DNA from: DASSFG01 sp035547915
GTDB lineage: Bacteria > Planctomycetota > Planctomycetia > Pirellulales > JAICIG01
Assembly: GCA_035547915.1 (NCBI GenBank)
Contig: DASZTS010000074.1
Coordinates: 1-16,198 of the forward strand
Reading direction: 5' to 3'
Length of the DNA: 16,198 nucleotides
The notes beneath the pieces are model-generated. The model did no database searches, was not told the origin of the DNA, and was given only the letters and a program-made list of their open reading frames with translations. Below, piece by piece: positions 14,523-16,198 of the stretch (position 1 is its first letter; the number at the start of each line of letters is the position of its first letter). Position numbers and translations under genes: made by a program.

Positions 14523-15919
14523 TACTGCAAGCGCGGGCGGTCGACCGGAACGATGCGTTTCGCCGTCAGAAGCTGGGCTTGCCGCTCAGGCAGGTAGCCC
14601 ATCGTTCCGTTGATGCCGACTTCCTGGTTGAGAAAACGCCGCAGGTTGACGCCCGGCGCCGGCGAGACATAGGCGGCCACCTGCCCTTGTGCGTCCATCA
14701 GGGCGAATTGCGGCACGCGCGGATCGATCGATTCAAGCTGCGTCAGCCGCCCCACGCCGTCGTAGCGCAGGGGCGATGGGCCGGTTCCGGGGCGGCCGCG
14801 GGCCGTTCCGGCGGCGAACTGATTTGTGCCGCCGCGTACATCCATCACGGCCAGGTAGCGCTGCTGAATCTCGGCGAAGTTGTCGATTTTTCGCAACACG
14901 CGGCGAATCCGCCCACGGTCCAGCGCCGTCTCGGCGCGGTTCAAGGCGTTTTCGGCCTGCCGCCGCAGGGCGGCAAATTTCCATTCGCCCGGTTCCCGCG
15001 CCACCATGGCGGATAGGTTCAGATCGAGATCCTCCGCCTCCTCCTTGAGATCCGCCTTGGGCTGGCGGTCTTCGGGTTTCAGACGAATGGGCCTCTCGTC
15101 GATGTCCGCCGGCTCCTCTTCGTCGTCCTCTTCAGGTTCGGGAGCGCGCTGGGGAGGTCGCTTTGTCCGACGGATCTTCGAGGGGGGCGGCTCTTCGTGC
15201 ACGGCGAGGCGGACGTCGTCATCGACCTCGTCTTCTTCTAATTGTTCTTCGTCGGCGTGCTCGCTACTACCGTGGCGCCGGTCGACCTCGTCGTCGAGTG
15301 CATCGCGCGTTCGGCGGCGGTTCTGTCTGGCGATGACTAGGTTGTGATCCGGGGACGGCTCGCGCGGCTTCTCTTCGGCCCGCTGGCGATCGAGATAGCG
15401 TCCCGAGATCCAGCGAAATTCGCCGGACGGGGGCGAGATTTTGTACCAGGTCTGCGCGGCGGGCCCAGAATTGAATTCGTGGGCTTCGAGTATTTCGATC
15501 TCTTCCCCGCGGTCGAGCCGCACCTGGATGACGTCGCGCGTATCGCTGAAGGAGCTGCCGACGCGGGCCACCACGTGCTCGCCCGTGACGACCCCGATAT
15601 TGCCTTGTCGGGGTTCGACAAACTCGGCCGAAACCCAACTAAAGGATCCGGCTGGCGGCCGGATGGCGTACCAGCCGCCCGGGTCGTGGCGATAGACCTC
15701 GACCTGCTCTCCCCGTTCCAGTTTGGCGACGGGATAGTAATTCTCGCCCGGACCGCTACGAATGTAGACGTCGGGCGCACTGACGAAGGCCGTGTAAGGG
15801 AACTGCTGCGCCACGGCATCGGTGGCCCCGCACGCGATGCACGCCGCGAGCAAACGCAATATCGACCCGAAGCGGAATCGCCGGCGGTCGGCCAAAGCTC
15901 GGACGGCTTTCAACAGCAT
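14522..15919 (-). CDS. Exported SH3-domain protein with acidic linker
   Basis: The 465-residue product begins with a basic stretch and hydrophobic ILRLLAACIACGATDAVAQ (20-38), a likely signal peptide. Two bacterial SH3 (SH3b) domains follow: about 43-103 (VYIRSGPGENYYPVAKLERGE, WVSAEFVE) and about 108-177 (VVARVGSSFSDTRDVIQVRLDRGE, WISGRYLD). A highly charged, acidic, proline-containing linker covers about 180-300. A helical segment (about 302-360) may form a coiled coil. The C-terminal block (about 385-460, YVSPAPGVNLRRFLNQEVGINGTMGYLPE) looks like a further SH3-like or OB-like domain typical of planctomycete envelope proteins. SH3b domains usually bind cell-wall or protein ligands. The ATG at 15919 is chosen because it directly precedes the signal peptide; a TTG 11 codons upstream is possible, and neither has a clear Shine-Dalgarno sequence. 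Confidence 0.85.
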   Translation of the reverse strand: MLLKAVRALADRRRFRFGSILRLLAACIACGATDAVAQQFPYTAFVSAPDVYIRSGPGENYYPVAKLERGEQVEVYRHDPGGWYAIRPPAGSFSWVSAEFVEPRQGNIGVVTGEHVVARVGSSFSDTRDVIQVRLDRGEEIEILEAHEFNSGPAAQTWYKISPPSGEFRWISGRYLDRQRAEEKPREPSPDHNLVIARQNRRRTRDALDDEVDRRHGSSEHADEEQLEEDEVDDDVRLAVHEEPPPSKIRRTKRPPQRAPEPEEDDEEEPADIDERPIRLKPEDRQPKADLKEEAEDLDLNLSAMVAREPGEWKFAALRRQAENALNRAETALDRGRIRRVLRKIDNFAEIQQRYLAVMDVRGGTNQFAAGTARGRPGTGPSPLRYDGVGRLTQLESIDPRVPQFALMDAQGQVAAYVSPAPGVNLRRFLNQEVGINGTMGYLPERQAQLLTAKRIVPVDRPRLQ

Positions 15920-15991
15920 GGTGACACGGCACCGCGCGGGCGCGCAAAACAAGGACAGGACGTCAGACGTGCGGAAAATGAGGGGAGCGGA

Positions 15992-16020
15992 CTTGTAGCC
16001 GATTTAGAGTTGCGACTCAA
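15992..16020 (-). promoter_or_regulatory. Candidate promoter of the SH3 protein gene
   Basis: On the minus strand TTGAGT (16020-16015, four of six -35 matches) and TACAAG (15997-15992, four of six -10 matches) are exactly 17 nt apart. Transcription would start near 15985, giving a leader of about 65 nt before the ATG at 15919. The match is moderate. Confidence 0.35.
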
Positions 16021-16057
16021 GTGCAGCTCGTCTGCCGCCGACACTCGTTCGTTCCGA

Positions 16058-16073
16058 CGGGTGCATAAGGGGA
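16058..16073 (+). repeat. 16-bp inverted repeat, right copy
   Basis: CGGGTGCATAAGGGGA here is exactly complementary to positions 126-141. It lies about 38 bp upstream of the candidate -35 box of the SH3 gene, so a regulator-binding role is possible. No function is recognised. Confidence 0.6.
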
Positions 16074-16157
16074 ATTGCGCGCGGAGCAGGTCGCCCGGCG
16101 CGTGTCAATCGGAGAGTTAGCGTAATTTTTGGCGCTTCCACCGGAAGTTAGGTGGGC

Positions 16158-16198
16158 TGGGAAGTGCGAGGGACAAACTACCACACGCTGTTCCGGAG
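16158..16198. repeat. 41-bp direct repeat, right copy (identical to window start)
   Basis: These last 41 bases repeat positions 1-41 exactly and in the same orientation. Removing one copy and joining the ends gives a circle of 16,157 bp with no gene broken at the junction. Confidence 0.9.

Larger units (their letters stand above)
15920..16198. other. Non-coding region upstream of the SH3 protein gene
   Basis: No gene is supported here; a plus-strand frame that reaches 16120 is the antisense of the SH3 gene. The region contains a candidate promoter for the SH3 gene (15992-16020), the right copy of a 16-bp inverted repeat (16058-16073) and the right copy of the 41-bp terminal repeat. Confidence 0.5.

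Noticed and set aside
15344..16120. 258-codon plus-strand frame
   Set aside because: It is antisense to the SH3-domain gene, and its tail runs through the candidate promoter region with no recognisable domain.
16135..16147. Small hairpin CTTCC-ACC-GGAAG near the right end
   Set aside because: The stem is only 5 bp with no T-run after it on either strand; it is expected by chance.

Overview
The window is GC-rich, densely coding bacterial DNA with eleven protein-coding genes. It looks like ordinary chromosome from a planctomycete, probably Pirellulales-like. The reasons are family memory rather than a search: a sigma-70 factor with N-terminal helix-turn-helix modules, a protein resembling the planctomycete family DUF1598, a DUF2617-like protein, and a two-SH3 exported protein with a long acidic linker. 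I see no tRNA, rRNA, CRISPR array, transposase, phage gene or plasmid replication gene.

Layout. Positions 1-312 are non-coding and hold a rho-independent terminator for the minus-strand sigma factor gene (313-1980). A 737-bp gap without a convincing gene follows. Next is a plus-strand exported protein (2718-4103) whose stop codon shares a CTAG with the stop of a convergent minus-strand exported DUF1598-like protein (4100-5479). Two more minus-strand genes lie upstream of that: a DUF2617-like protein (5741-6364) and an alpha/beta-hydrolase-like protein that seems to have lost its catalytic residues (6483-7166). Divergent from these is a plus-strand membrane transport operon: two AI-2E-family permeases overlapping by ATGA (7449-8732 and 8729-9973), then the magnesium transporter MgtE (10012-11385). 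The last part is all minus strand: an exported serine beta-lactamase-family hydrolase (11695-12885), a glycine-rich TPR protein (13146-14417) and an exported SH3-domain protein (14522-15919).

How the genes relate. The AI-2E pair and mgtE look co-transcribed and may work together in ion or small-molecule transport at the inner membrane. The SH3 protein and the Gly-rich TPR protein are co-oriented envelope proteins and may share a transcript, although a hairpin lies between them. The sigma factor keeps the residues that read a -35 box but differs at several positions that read the -10 box. It therefore looks like an alternative sigma factor rather than the housekeeping one.

The first and last 41 bases of the window are identical, so the sequence closes on itself as a circle of 16,157 bp. 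Because the gene content is chromosomal, an assembly-graph cycle or a local tandem duplication is at least as likely as a real plasmid. I found no clearly new biological system. The best leads are the sigma factor, the degenerate hydrolase, the terminal repeats and the repeat-rich envelope protein.
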